Shown here: positions 48,664-61,229 of the stretch, piece after piece
Layout: the number at the start of each line of letters is the position of its first letter
How positions within the stretch are numbered: the stretch's first letter is position 1
Assembly (NCBI GenBank): GCA_026120185.1
Contig: JANUWF010002207.1
Location: forward strand, 186,001 to 250,000
Length of the DNA: 64,000 nucleotides
Reading direction: 5' to 3'
Origin: Voacanga thouarsii
Lineage: Eukaryota; Streptophyta; Magnoliopsida; Gentianales; Apocynaceae
Notes under the pieces: model-generated
Databases searched by the model: none
Told to the model about the DNA's origin: nothing
The model's input: the letters and a program-made list of their open reading frames with translations, nothing else
Position numbers and translations under genes: made by a program

Positions 48664-49326
48664 ATGACGGATAGGAGTGATTAGGGCAAGTTCCCAACGG
48701 GTGATTATAGCGATGATGGGAAGAAAGAGATAGATGAGCATTCGGGTCTGAAAAGATCTGGGAGGATTAGGATTATCCACCGAGCAGGTGTGCCAGGACA
48801 TTTCACTTGGATAGGACCCAGCCCTGGCTGCCTTTGTACACCCTGTCTCACCGGGAGTGTATTTGACCCTTTAGTGCCTATCATTAACTTATTTGCGCAA
48901 GACATCAGTCTGGAAAGGGCACCTACTCCCGAGAGGACATTGTCACCATATGAGGAGATGGGTGGCGATTTTGATGAAATTGATAGAGATATTGAACCAT
49001 GCCATCAGGATAATGATGAGAAGGATAGTGTCCGTGATGGTATAGTATTGTCCGAGGATAATCATAAGGAATTTGGCGAGGATACTTCGGGAGTATTAGA
49101 AGATGAGATGTTATGTTTGGAGGATGTTGAGATAGGAATAGATCATGAAGTACCTGAGGTGAAGGTACTTGTGGTCGAGGAGTTTGAGAAAGTATTGGAG
49201 ATAGACTCAGACACACTGGTTTAGTTGCACTATGATACGGATGGAGGTAAATGATTCAATATAACCAAATCCTATATAGTTTCTACTATTTCAGAACCTC
49301 CCGTTTCAGATAGTGATGACGATTAG
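48664..49326 (+). pseudogene. Acidic pre-gag leader ORF of B2 (broken)
   Basis: One frame runs for 220 codons from ATG 48664 (MTDRSD) to TAG at 49324-49326, interrupted by TAG 48682-48684, TAG 49222-49224 and TGA near 49252. The middle is rich in Asp and Glu (GDFDEIDRDIEPCHQDNDEK). The end reads EPPVSDSDDD plus stop, closely resembling the Asp-rich tail and stop of the A-family leader. The position between primer site and gag is the same. I know no function for it. Confidence 0.65.
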
Positions 49327-49559
49327 TAGGAGAATGAGACATGTATATTTCTAGTAGGCTATATACAGTCCTGCCAGTATATATGACTGTGTGTGCGACA
49401 CACAAATTTTGTACTGGCTTTGTGTTTGATGAGAATGAATATATGTTATGACCCTACTATGTGCACTATAGCTCTTTTATGCTTGCTCTTGAGTTATGTT
49501 ATATCGTTTTACCAGTAAAATCGTATGAACTGTACAGATATCTCCTAAATTAACTTTTG

Positions 49560-50110
49560 GATGATCATTGCAAACTACTTAACATAACCCTGAGCCAATG
49601 GTGGAGGAATCACATGTCGAAGGTTCTCACCTTGTGAATTTGGATTATTTTATGTTCTAAATCTTCATGAAAATGGCTGATACCATTCAACGGAAGGTTG
49701 AGACTATTACTAGAGTCAATGGGAATGCTGGAATAAATAGGAATATGAGTTAGAGAAATTAAAAAGAATTTTGTGTATGAGTCAGAAAAGATCTGGAGGA
49801 CCTCGATGGCAGAAGAAAGGAAAGATGCAAAGAAAGGGAGGCCTAACTGGAGGACAACCCTCGTTTAGATGCCTTAATTATAGGAAGGAATAGCATAAGT
49901 GTTTCAATTGTCCTCACCTCCGAAGGATAGGAGGATGGAGTCGACCAGGAAGAAATAATTAGGGGCAGAGGTCAGGACTAGAAAGAGAGAACCTAGACAA
50001 GCTTCTACTCCTAGAGCCGGATCTGCTAAACAAAGTAAATGCTCATGTGGTTGTATTGAAGAAGATGAATGATCATGTCACAGTAGTGAAAGGTATACTA
50101 TTTAGCTTTA
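49560..50110 (+). pseudogene. Deleted gag relic of B2
   Basis: Between the leader and protease only about 550 bp remain, too short for a full gag. A degraded zinc-knuckle region is at about 49870-49915 (RCLNYRKE, stop, HKCFNCP). The capsid part seems deleted. Sequence 49327-49560 is leader with no feature seen. Confidence 0.6.
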
Positions 50111-50458
50111 AATCATGATGCTAAAGTATTAGTAGATCCCGGTTCTACACATTCTTTTGATGCCAATGTATTTCTTGACGCTATAGGGAAAAAGGGGGGG
50201 GGGGGGGGAAACGTCATAAGAAATGCTTGTCAGCACCCCATTGGGAAAGTAAATAAATAGTGAGAAAGTACATAAGGAATGTAAGATCTTGGTAGGTAAT
50301 GAACGTTTGGAGGAGATTTGATATGTCTGCCCATAGAGGACTAAGATGCTATCTTAGGCATGGACTGGCTATCCCAGCATCATAATCAAGTTAACTATAG
50401 ACATAAAGTATTAAAATTCCGTCAGCTTGAGATACCTATATTGGAAATTGTAGACGAG
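50110..50458 (+). pseudogene. Protease relic of B2, cut by solo LTR C
   Basis: The frame shows KVLVDPGSTHSFDANVF (active-site Asp present, near 50120-50170) and AILGMDWLSQHHNQVNYRHK near 50345-50410. A 15-base G run at 50194-50208 disrupts it. The sequence breaks at ACGAG (50454-50458) and resumes at 58234. Confidence 0.85.
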
Positions 50459-50823
50459 TGTAACACCGCACCTACTTATGTAATCTAAAATGGGTCGGGG
50501 ATGCTGCCGCGTCCTTTGGACTAGGGGTCTTTATAATGAAAGAATAAAAGAAATTCAACTTTTAACGAAAGTCTAAGAGAAAATTTGACTTTTAAAAAAC
50601 ACTTCAATACTTGTATAAAAGTTTCCACATAAAATTAATATTCAAAGTAAATATCCAACAAATGGACAATGAAATTCCATAACAAAAGCTTCAAGCTACT
50701 GATCTTCCAACCTGATCAAGACTTGAACCACCCTGAAAACATGAGTTCAAAATAGTGTGAGATTGGTTGTCTCAGTAAGCCCCGTGTGTGAGTTGGGCTA
50801 AGAAAACAAAACACTTTTCATGA

Positions 50824-52533
50824 TGTTAGTGCTGTGCCCTAGAGGCAATCACTTGTACATTGTATATGACACATTTTATTTTAATAAAAGGCATTACTTA
50901 TTTTACAGTTTCTTCTGTTTAATTTTAAGTAAATATAACTATTCGATAAAGTCACTAGTACGACACTGTATTAAGGAAATCATGATATGGGATTCCTACT
51001 ACACTGTATATTGTTATTACTTAAATAGTCCCTAGTCGTAGTATTAATGAGACAAGACATCATTAATGCGTTAAGACTAGTATGTGTTAGACTTCCTGAT
51101 TTGATCAGGCAGTGGTTCTCATATCCGTGAGTATTGAGATACTCAGAGTTAACACATGGATGCTGGATAATGGAACATGTTCATTAGATGACCTAGCTCT
51201 GAGATAATCACATGGATAACTATTTAGTGCCAGTGATATAAGCTTAATATAGCAAACGTGGAAGTATCCTTAGACTTGAGATCTCCAAGGTACTTTGTTT
51301 GCTGAGCATTGTACTTTGATTCCAATCTCCGGAGCTTGATCAAGAGCCGCCTATAGGATGGGCATTGGGTACATTGTGAGGTAAACTAAAGTAGTTGAAA
51401 AGGTCAATAAAGGATTCACCACTCCTAATAGTAGGGGCGAATATCTCATGGCCACTTGTAGGAATTACTACTTGGAAAGTCCTTGGCCAAGGCGATTGTG
51501 TATTGGGAAGAGTTCCAATTCATACACATCTAGATTAGTGGGTTCCTCGTACAAGTACTATTGTATTCGGGCCAAAGTTAATTCTGGAAGAAGTAGGCAC
51601 TAATTCCGTACTCTAAATCGAATGAGATATTGTATGGTAAAAGGAGTTAATTGCACTAAAGTTTGTTATTGAAGGGTTCATGTCAAGCCACTTGACATCC
51701 TAGACTCTTGCGTTGTCATGATGTGTTGCTAGATACCACTCATGATCTGGGTATATGGGTTTATTAATTGATGAATTAATAAACCAATCCTGATTAGAAT
51801 TAATAGGATTAAATCTAATTAATTATGGATTATTAATCTCAAAGACATTTGGATTAATTCATGTTCACTACCAATTAACTGGGAAACCTAATAGGTCACA
51901 CACAATAGAGGATTATATACTCAATATGTTATTTGATAACATAGAGGGGTTAATTGCGAGAAAGAGAAGTTGTTGTGGATAAATTATAATTAGTTATAAT
52001 TTGTGGTCCAAGTTGTAATTATGGGGATTTGATATTTCCAATTACAATTAGTAAATTCTAATTGTTTTATAATTTCAGATTTTCAGTGGATTTTGGAAGA
52101 TAAATTGGATATGCTCAAAACCCTAATCAAAGGGTGATTCACACGAAAATAGGAGTCACAAAACAAACGTCTCTCTCTCTCTCTCTCTCTCATTTTGCTG
52201 AAAACGAAAACAGCCCTAGCCGCCATCTTTTTCTACTAGCACAGAAAATTTTGGTGCTTCAGTATTCCTCTGTGTGGATTAGTATTAGAGATAATCACAT
52301 ACTGTGATTATAGTGATTAGACGTTCAACCCACGTGGAGTTTTCACAAGAGGATTGCTGGATCGCGCCTTGACTTGAAGAAGAAATTTTGTTCTTCGAAC
52401 TATCAAATAAAGGTAAAAAGCTGTTACCTTTATTATCTTTAAGTCTTATTTTTCACACATAGGCGGGTCTTGGGATGGTATCTCGTTTATTTTCAGCAGC
52501 GCCGTATAGGATACGAGCCTGAGATACCCAACA
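50824..52533 (+). mobile_element. Solo LTR D2 (copia, Angela/BARE-like), 1710 bp
   Basis: It runs from TGTTAGTGCTGTGCCCTAGAGG to GAGATACCCAACA, with a perfect duplication CATGA (50819-50823 and 52534-52538). The CCCTAGAGGCAAT start is characteristic of Angela/BARE LTRs. It has no internal region. It is inserted in LTR C. Confidence 0.95.
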
Positions 52534-52770
52534 CATGATACATGCACTAATAGTATATCAAAAGCTTTGTTATGCATTCTTTACAAATTTAACTCTCACT
52601 TCTTGAAAGATACTAGTGAGAAGTCATGAAACAAAATGCTCTTAGAATATTTTGTTTGGAAAGATATGAATAATCTAAGGATATTAAGCTTCGAATAAAA
52701 TTCCAAGGTCACTTTAGAACAATTTCAAGGAAATAGTTCATCAATTAAAAGCAACCAAGTTAATGTGATA

Positions 52771-52884
52771 GGGCACAGAGGTGGCCCTCACACCAGGTGA
52801 AGCACATGACCCCCGTCAAGTGGTGAAAGGGCACAGAGGTGGCTCTTACTTCAGTGAAGCACTTGACCCCCACCACCTAGTAGT
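52771..52884. repeat. 58-bp tandem duplication in LTR C
   Basis: The units start GGGCACAGAGGTGGC at 52771 and 52829, and both contain GTGAAGCAC-TGACCCCC. Confidence 0.85.
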
Positions 52885-53796
52885 TGTACATCCTACCAAG
52901 TGAGATTCTCCTCCCTCTCTCACTGAATCCAATCCGATTGTCCCACTTTCGGTCGTCGGTTCTACAAGAACCCCATCACTAGCTGAGGACGGCTCAACCT
53001 TCTACACTGACGCCCTGATCGAAAAGAGTCAACCTCTTAGAGGTGGCCACCTGCCAAGAGATATCCCTCGACTAACTAAAGGCTAGGATAAAGGTCTAGC
53101 CCCTATTGAGTACTCAACATTATTCAATCTTTACAATTCATAAGACTTCAAAGAGGAACCTACAAAATTAGTTCAATACAATTCCAAACATCATTTTTCA
53201 ACTCGCACAAAATTTTTATAAGGCATGGTTTTAAGTCAATAATTTATTCCAAGTATTTAGAGTGAAAGAGCCACATGCTCAAATAAGTCATGCTATGATT
53301 TTTGAAAAGTATATGAATGATCAATAATTCATCTCTTGCATATTCAAAACAAATCAAAATGTTTGATGCTTGGCTTCTAAGTCATGCTGGACATATTTTA
53401 AAAATTTATAAAACTAGAAGTTTCTAAAATTAGAAGTTTCCAAATGTAGAAAGTTTTCAATATGAGAAGGTTCGAAATATAGTAGTTTTCAAAATTAGCT
53501 ATCGTGCTAATATTTCGTTTTTGCAAGAGATACTCACCAACCTTTCTTTCAAACCAAGATAATAAAATAAAATCAATTTGATGAATGTAAGGGAACTTAC
53601 CTTATCCTTAAGCTTAAGGTATGGACTCTAGTAAGTTGGTCCTTACCCTTGATAATCTTCTGAATCTAGCAAAGAGTTCATAAAAATTAATCACAGCATT
53701 TCCTAGATCATCCCAAACAAAATTCAAGTCCATATTACACACCAAGCATGTATTGTGCCTATACTATCCTTTGTTCGCCAAATAATACCAATGAGC

Positions 53797-55482
53797 TGTT
53801 GGGTATCTCCCGCATATCATATACGGTGCAGTGGAATAATAAGAACAAGATACCATCCCAGAATCCGCATATGTGTGGAAAACACGACATATATATAGAA
53901 AATAAAGAAACAAAGATAACAGCTTTTACCTTTCTTTGTTTGTGTGGAAAACAAAAGTTTCCTTCTTCAAGTATGATAATTGTGGCGTGATCTAGCAATC
54001 CTCTTGAAGAATCACCACGAGAGTTGAATATCCAGCCACTATAACCATAGTGTGTGATTATTTCTAATAGAAATTCACACGGAGGAATACACTCAAGCAC
54101 CAAGATTTTATGTGCTAGCAGAAAACACTAATGGTGGCTAGGGTTTTTCTTGTTCTTATTGTTAAACAAAAACCTGAGAAAGAAAAAGAAGAAGAAAAGT
54201 TATGTTCTCCTTGAAGAAGCTCACGAAAGAGAGAGGGTGAAGAGAACAAAAGATCATATCTTTATACTCTTGTGTGCCTTTTGGTTTAATGTTGTTTTGG
54301 AGTTGTTTCAAGTGAACTTTAGTTTTCATGTTTTGTTTTATGTGTGCCTCTTGGGTCACCCGAAAATCCTCAACAATAAAACTATATATGAATTCCAAAC
54401 AAACAATTGCAATTCTCCAATTGCAATTGGAACTCATAAAGTTCTCAGAATTACAAATTAGCTCATAAATTATAACTAATTATAATTTGGCCACATCAAC
54501 TTCTCTTTCTCGCAATAACCCCACTATGTTATCAAATAACATCTTGAGTATATATTCCTCTTTTGTATGTGACCTATTAGGTTTCCCGGTCAATTGGTAG
54601 TGAACATAAATTAATCCAAACGTCTTTAAGATTAATAATCCTTAATTAATTAGATTTAATCCTATTAATTCTAATTAGGATGAGTTTATTAATTCATCAA
54701 TTAATAAACCCATATTCTCAGATCATGAGCAGTATCTAGCAACACATCATGACTACCCAAGAGTCCAGGGAGTCAAGTGGCTTGACATGAACCCTTCAAT
54801 AACAAACTACAGTGCAATTAACTCCTTTCACCATACAATATCTCATCCGGTCTAGAGTATGAAATTAGTGCTAACTCCCTCCAGAATATAAATTAATTTT
54901 GGCCCAAATACAATTATATTTGTACCAAGAACTTACTACTCTAGATGTGCATCAATTGGTGGCCCTCGATTGAGCTTTGGAGATTGGAATCAAAGTATAT
55001 AGCTCAACAAATAAAGTACCTTGCGGATCTCAAGTCTAAGGATACTTGCATGTTTGCTATATTGAGATTATACCACTGGCACTTAATAGTTATCCATGTG
55101 ATTATCTCATAGTTAGGTCATCCAATGAACTTGTTCCAAACAAGATTCCACGTGTTAACTTTAAGTATCCCAATACTCACGGATATGAGAACCACTGCCT
55201 GATCAAATCACGAAGTCTTAACACATGCTAGTCTTAACGCATTAATGATGTCCTGTCTTATTAATACTATGACCAGGGACTATTTTAGTACTAACACTAT
55301 ACAGTGTAGTAGGAATCTCATATCATGATTTTCTTAACACGGTGTTGTACTAGGGACATTATCTAACAGTTATATTACTCAAAAGTAATAAAAAGAAACT
55401 GTAAGATAAATAATGTCTTTTATAAAATAAAATATGTCATATACAACATACAAATGATTGTCTTTAGGGCACAACACTAACA
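53797..55482 (-). mobile_element. Solo LTR D3 (copia, Angela/BARE-like), 1686 bp
   Basis: It runs from TGTTGGGTATCTC (53797) to GCACAACACTAACA (55482), with a perfect duplication TGAGC (53792-53796 and 55483-55487). It has the same family and opposite orientation to D2, 1263 bp away. A putative minus-strand TATA is at 54260-54266. Frames inside it are not genes. Confidence 0.95.
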
Positions 55483-57577
55483 TGAGCAGCAAGCATGAAC
55501 TCTACATATGCAAAGCACCTAAGATATTCCAGCAATCCCTTAGAAATAATAAAATCCCCAATTTAACATTTCTCATGAAATTACATTAAACTTAGCAATA
55601 TTTAGCCAAAAAAAAAAAAAACATTAAACTTAGCAATTAAGCACAAAACCTTTAGTTGCCTTCAGTTTCCAGCAACCATAGTTTAAACTCCTAAGGGTAA
55701 AAACCCTATATGAACCACTCTGATTGACCTCAAATTTTGCTGGTACATAGCTTAAATTCTATGAATAAAACACACTAAGCACATTTAGAAAATTAGGCTC
55801 ATACAAGTCGCAGAAAATTCTGAACCCAAACTGCTCAAATTTGACTCAATGTTGGCCATGCTGAAAAGAAAATTAATAACTTCCAACCTTGACCCTGTTT
55901 TAATCCCAAATTTTCCAGATTGTTTATGCACAAAAAAGCCTGCATTATCAACCTTTTTACCTAGGAAAACCATGCTAAAACAGATTACAAAACAATTTAC
56001 AAAAACAGTGAACAGTGACTTTTGAAAATCCCCTGTTCTTAGCTTTTTTTTCCATTTGAAAAAATTTCTACAGTAAACTAGAGTAACTTCTCGAATAATA
56101 CTCCACATGAAAACATGATATTTATGTATTAAAACAAGTTTCAAAAAGTTTTTTCAAAAATCCAATCTTGTCCTGTATTTTCTAGAGGTCAATTGACAGC
56201 TACCAAATAAACAGCAAAACTTCAGCTTCCAACATGCATTCGGTTTACTTGAAACAAAACAAATAGAAGAGACAAATAGGAGCATATATTGTGAAACTAT
56301 CCATAGCCTCCATATGCATTCAGTCCATGAAAAGAAATAAGTAGAAGAGAACAAATAGAAGGGACAAATAGAGGTAAGTATTTGGTTCATGAAAAGAAAC
56401 AAGTAGAGGAGAATGAATAGCAGCAAGCATTCTCTATTTATAATTCGGCACAAAGAGACAAGTAAAAGAAATCAGTAGGCCTTGCAATTTCCATTTCAAT
56501 TTCGTACACAAGGAGACAAATAGAAGCAACTAGCATGCCTTGTAATTTTCCATTTAAAATTCATACACAAGGTGACAATTAAAGAAGCAAGCATGCCGGC
56601 CAAACCCATTCAAAACACATCTACATGCTATTTTTCTTTCCAAGAGAAAATAAAAGAAGGATCAAGCTTTTTACCTCTTGAAATCGTTTTAGGAGAAGAG
56701 AATACTAGCCTAGGGTGTCAGCTGATGTATGTGTCAGCCGCAATAAAAAAAATGAAGAGAGTTTGCTGTGAAGTTGGTTAAGGAAATATGTATGTATGTG
56801 TGTCGGCTCTTTGGCTCACTATGACAGCATTTTGTTGTTCAATTTGAAGAGGAAATCGTGCACTATTGGAGAGAAAGAGAGTAGTGCACGATGATGGCTG
56901 AAGTTCTTGAGAGTTTCAAGAGTTCCTAGGAGTGAAGGTAAGCTGAGATTTTCCTTAGGCAAAGGAAGAAAATTCGTGAAGCTAAGGGGAAGTTAGGATG
57001 TACCAGTTGATAGGAAGATTGATTAATCAGTTGGTCTTTACTAAATTTTGGGAAGATTATAGGAGGTTCAAACTTTCAAAATACCCTAGATAGAGTTTCA
57101 AAAGTTCCAGTGAATTAGGATTGTGATTTATCTTTTTTAGTTCAACAACTAACCGAGGGTGTTGAAATGGTCAAGTTTGGGGGCTGCATAAGAAAGAATT
57201 ATTCAAGGCATAGGCATTCCTATAGGACTTGACCGATATAAAAGAAGCTTTGGGAGAAAGGTCTATTTTTTATTCAAAAATAATAAAAAAAAAAAACAGC
57301 ATTTGACTAGCCACAAGAAATACTAGAGGGTGGTTGGCAACAATGGAGGGGAAAAAAACAAAAGGTTTCCTAACTAAACGATCATATATGCCAACCGGTA
57401 CATAATATCCCACCAAAGTATGCATATAATATTTTAATGCAAAGTAGAAGAAAGTCTTAATATAATATTACTAAATGATTGTATTGATACACCTAAAGCA
57501 AAAATTACTAGGACTGGGTAATTCAATGGGATGGCTAAACGAGACCAACCATATAAATGCACAATTTAATATCATAC

Positions 57578-57581
<4 letters not shown>

Positions 57582-57620
<39 letters not shown>
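57582..57620. repeat. (TA)n microsatellite in LTR C
   Basis: An uninterrupted TA run. Confidence 0.95.
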
Positions 57621-57622
<2 letters not shown>

Positions 57623-58238
57623 TTGAAAGGAAATCAATTGGTTATAACATTGTCAAGATAATATATATAATATTATTATAATTCATCAACCGAGAACAAC
57701 TATAACAATAAATAAGTTTCCAATAGATAATAAATAATAACAATATAGTTCTAATTACTATAATAATTATTATTACTACTATTAGAAATAATTAATAGAT
57801 GACCAACCAAAAATGGAAGATATAATAGCTTTTTAGGAATGATGATGATAATAAAAATAATAATAATATTTTTCATGTAAAGTATTTTATGACATAATAA
57901 TCAAATAATGCCTTCCACTATCCCTAAAAATCTTCCATTCCAAAACCAAAGAAAGGCCAAAAATTGCCTCCGAAAATGAAGAAAAAGGTTTTGGATTCAA
58001 GCAAAGCAGCACTTTTTTGGATGATAATTTTGGATCGAGTCTCGATCCAAAATCCATTATTAATACTTTTCTTAATCCGAACACATATTCAAATAAATAT
58101 AAAATGTGCAATATCACCACAACAGAACCTTGCATATTCATGAAACAAGCATATGCCATGTTCAAATATATATGTTCATATTCAATGCATGCTAATTCTC
58201 ATATACTAGGTGTGACTAGAGTGGGGTTTTACAACGAG

Positions 58239-59680
58239 GCTGGGAGGAAAAGTAATACTTGCATATCGGGACTCAAGGCCTAGAAAATAATTTAAAAAGG
58301 GTGTACTGGGTACTTGGCCTATGTAATTAATAAGCTAGGAGGGGTTAAGAAACTTGAAGAAGTTCCTGTTATGAATCAGTATTTGCACGTTTTCCAGTGA
58401 AATTGAAGGAATTATCATTGGAGAGAGAAGTAGATTTTCTATTAAGTTAGTAACATTAGCAGAACCAATTTCAAGAACTCCTTATTGAATGGCACCCATA
58501 GAATTGCAGGAGCATAAGAACTAAGTATAGGAATTAATGGAGAAAAAATTTATTTGGCCTAGTTCAGCTTAGGGAGTACCTATCTTGTTTGTTAGAAAGA
58601 AAGATGAGTTGCCATGGATGTATATAGATTTGTGGGGTTAAATGTAGTAATGATAAAGAATAACTATCCATTACCCAAGATTGATGAATTGTTTGTTCGG
58701 TTACAAAGAGCGGGATGATTCTCAAAGTTAGACTTAAGGCAGGGATATTACTAAGTTCGGATTTTGGAAGAAAATATGTTGAAAACTTCATTTAACACTA
58801 TATGGACCATTTAAGCTTGTAGTAAGGCCCCTTTAGTGTCCTTAATGCCTGTTGTTTCATAGATATAATGCACCAGACATTTTGGCCTAGTTTTGTGGTT
58901 ATATTCCTAGATGATATTTTGGTGTACTCCAAAGATCTCTAAGAACATGATCAATAATCTTCAGAAAGTATTTGAAAAGTTAAGGGAGACCAAACTATAT
59001 GTAAAATTCAGTAATTGTGAGTCTTGGCTATAAGAAGTAGCATTCTTCGGACATCTGATATCCAAAGTCGCAAGTATAATAGATCCTACAAAAGTTAAAG
59101 CATTGATAAATTGTAAACGTTATGAGATTCTGACTGTATACGATGTTTTCTGGGATTTGCATGATATTATCGGAGATTTACTTAGAAATTTTCTAAGATA
59201 GCTTTACTTGAGTCGACTCACCCAAAAGAAAGTTCCTTATGTTTGGACTGGGAAATGTGAGGAAAAATTCCAGGAGTTGAGAAAAGAATTAAGCTCTGCT
59301 CCTATTTTAACATTGCCAATGATGGATAAACCTTATGAGGAGTAAACATATATGTTAAAGAAAGGATTGAGAGGAGTATTGATGCAACTGAGAAAGGTGA
59401 TATCATATATCTCTAGGAAATGGAAACCTCATGAGGAGAATTACATTACACATGATTTGGAGTTAGTTGCTATTGTGTTTGCCCTTAAAGAATGGAGACA
59501 TCATTTGTGTGGGGCTGAGTTAGAAATCTTCACCGACCACAAAAGTTTGAAGTATGTTTTTACTTAAAATGATTTGAACATAAGGCAAAGTTGATGGATG
59601 GAATTTTTGGAAGGATTTCAATGTCCAATTAAATATCATCCTAGAAATGCAAACACGGTAGTAAATGCCCTTAGTAGAAA
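58239..59680 (+). pseudogene. RT and RNase H relic of B2
   Basis: After solo LTR C the pol reading resumes. RT motifs are scattered over 58440-59060 in shifting frames. The catalytic motif is intact at 58901-58925: VIFLDDILVYS, with both Asp codons at 58910-58915. RNase H lies at about 59290-59570, with [20 protein letters not shown] and [12 protein letters not shown]; the expected TDAS motif is damaged near 59340. Stops and frameshifts exclude a functional polyprotein. Confidence 0.88.
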
Positions 59681-61190
59681 GGTAAATTTATCAGCGCTTC
59701 GGATGTTACAAATTCCAGAATTAGAAGTATTTGTAGTAGATGGAGAAATAAGGCTAAGTAATGCTTCCATTCAACCTACCTTCCTACAACAGTTGAAGAG
59801 AGAGCAAGATAAAGACGAAGAGTGCAAAAGTTAGTGCAGAAAGAGGTGAATACAGGAAGACATGAGTTCCAAAAGGACAATGATGGGATTAATTGCTACC
59901 AAGGTCGATATTATATTATGAAAAAATCTGCGATGAGATAAGATGTTTTAACGAAGGCACCTTGGAGTAAATATACCATCCATCCAGGAGCCGTAAAAAT
60001 GTATCAGAACCTAAAATGACATCTTTTGGTGGATTGGTATGAAGAAGGACAATTTAGACCTTGTAACTCGATGTTTAATTTGTCAATAAAGGAAAGCCAA
60101 TCAACAATGGCCAGGAGGGTTACAACCATTATCTACTCCATCGTGGAAATGGGATGAAATTACTATAGACCTCATTACAGGATTACCTATGATAGTAGAG
60201 TGGCGAGATACTATTTGGGTGATAATGGATCGACTAACTAAGTCTAGTCATTTCATTCCTATTAATTAATAGAATTCTCTAGAGAAGTTAAGTGAAATCT
60301 ATATGAATGAAGTAATCAGACTGCATAAGTATCCTCTAGTATTGTCTCAGATTGAGACCGTAGATTTACCTCAAAGGTTTGGACTAAGGTATAGTAGAGG
60401 TATGGGACCACAATAAAGTTTAGCATAGCAGCACACCTACACACAGATGGACAAACACAATGAGTGAATGGAATTATAGAAGGCATGTTTTGCGCTAGCA
60501 TTTTAAATTTTGGAGTTAAGTAGATTGATAATTTAGCGTATGTAGAATTCATATACAATAATAGTTATCAATCAACAATTGGAATGGTCCTATTTGAAGC
60601 TTTGTATGGAAGGAAATGAAGTCCAAAATGAAGAATAGGTGAACATGATGCTTTGGGTCTTGAAAAAGATTGACATGCTCTGGGGATGATTAACATCAAG
60701 TTGGAGGCAGTTCAGAGTAGACAAAATGGTCATACAAATCGACATAAGAGAGATTTGGAATTTGTAGAATAAGATCATGTATTCTTGAATTGACTTCACG
60801 GCACCTATTGGGAAGCAAAGGACAAGAAAAGAAATTGGCATTTTAGTATGTTGGACCATTCCCTATTGTTGAGAGGATTAGGAAGGTGACCTATCGATTA
60901 GAATTACCAGTAGAGTTTCAAAGTATTCCCGATATGTTCCATGTTACCCAATTTCAGAAATATGCAATTGATCCCGCACACATTTTGAACGAAGAGCTTG
61001 CTGAGATAACTCTAAGCTTAAAGTATAAGGAAAAACCTATTAAGATCTTAGAGTATACTGAAAAGGGGATGCGGAATAAAGAAAATTTCACTTATAAAAG
61101 TGTTGCAAAATCGTCATCCAGTGAGAGATGCAACTTAGGAAACAGAAGTAAAGATATTGAAGAAGTATTCGTAATTATTCCAGAGTGAAG
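59681..61190 (+). pseudogene. Integrase and chromodomain relic of B2
   Basis: The HHCC region is near 59975-60090 (YTIHPGAVKMYQNLK). The core follows with many stops to about 60780. The C-terminal linker is readable at 60841-61010 (YVGPFPIVERIRKVTYRLEL, DMFHVTQFQKYAIDPAHIL). A chromodomain relic begins EKPIKILEYTEKGMRNKENF near 61030; its end survives only in a shifted frame (DAT, stop, ETEVKILKKYS near 61125-61170). B is therefore a chromovirus too. Confidence 0.85.
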
Positions 61191-61217
61191 TCAAATTCGA
61201 GGACAAAATTGTTTGTA

Positions 61218-61229
61218 ATGAGGAAAGAT
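61218..61229 (+). other. Decayed polypurine tract of B2
   Basis: ATGAGGAAAGAT lies directly before the 3' LTR start. It is weaker than the A-family tract. Confidence 0.5.

Larger units (their letters stand above)
50459..58233 (-). mobile_element. Solo LTR C, net ~4369 bp, carrying two D solo LTRs
   Basis: It runs from TGTAACACCGC (50459) to GTGGGGTTTTACA (58233), with a perfect flanking duplication ACGAG (50454-50458 and 58234-58238). Removing D2 and D3 with one duplication copy each leaves 4369 bp, a Tekay-like LTR size. It shares with A the terminal TATAAAGACCCC box (50520-50534) and palindrome (53106-53117) but little else by eye. A 58-bp tandem duplication lies at 52771-52884, and an (TA)n run at 57582-57620. 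It has no coding domain. Stretches 55500-58230 are AT-rich LTR with no gene. Confidence 0.92.

Noticed and set aside
52771..52884. A CRISPR-like or satellite array
   Set aside because: Only two diverged units without spacers; a simple tandem duplication.
53759..54461. Overlapping frames of 80-114 codons on both strands
   Set aside because: They lie wholly inside or across the border of solo LTR D3, with no recognisable domain.
55785..58283. Several 70-119 codon frames as hypothetical genes
   Set aside because: They lie in solo LTR C, are AT-driven, show no domain, and the longest are on both strands.
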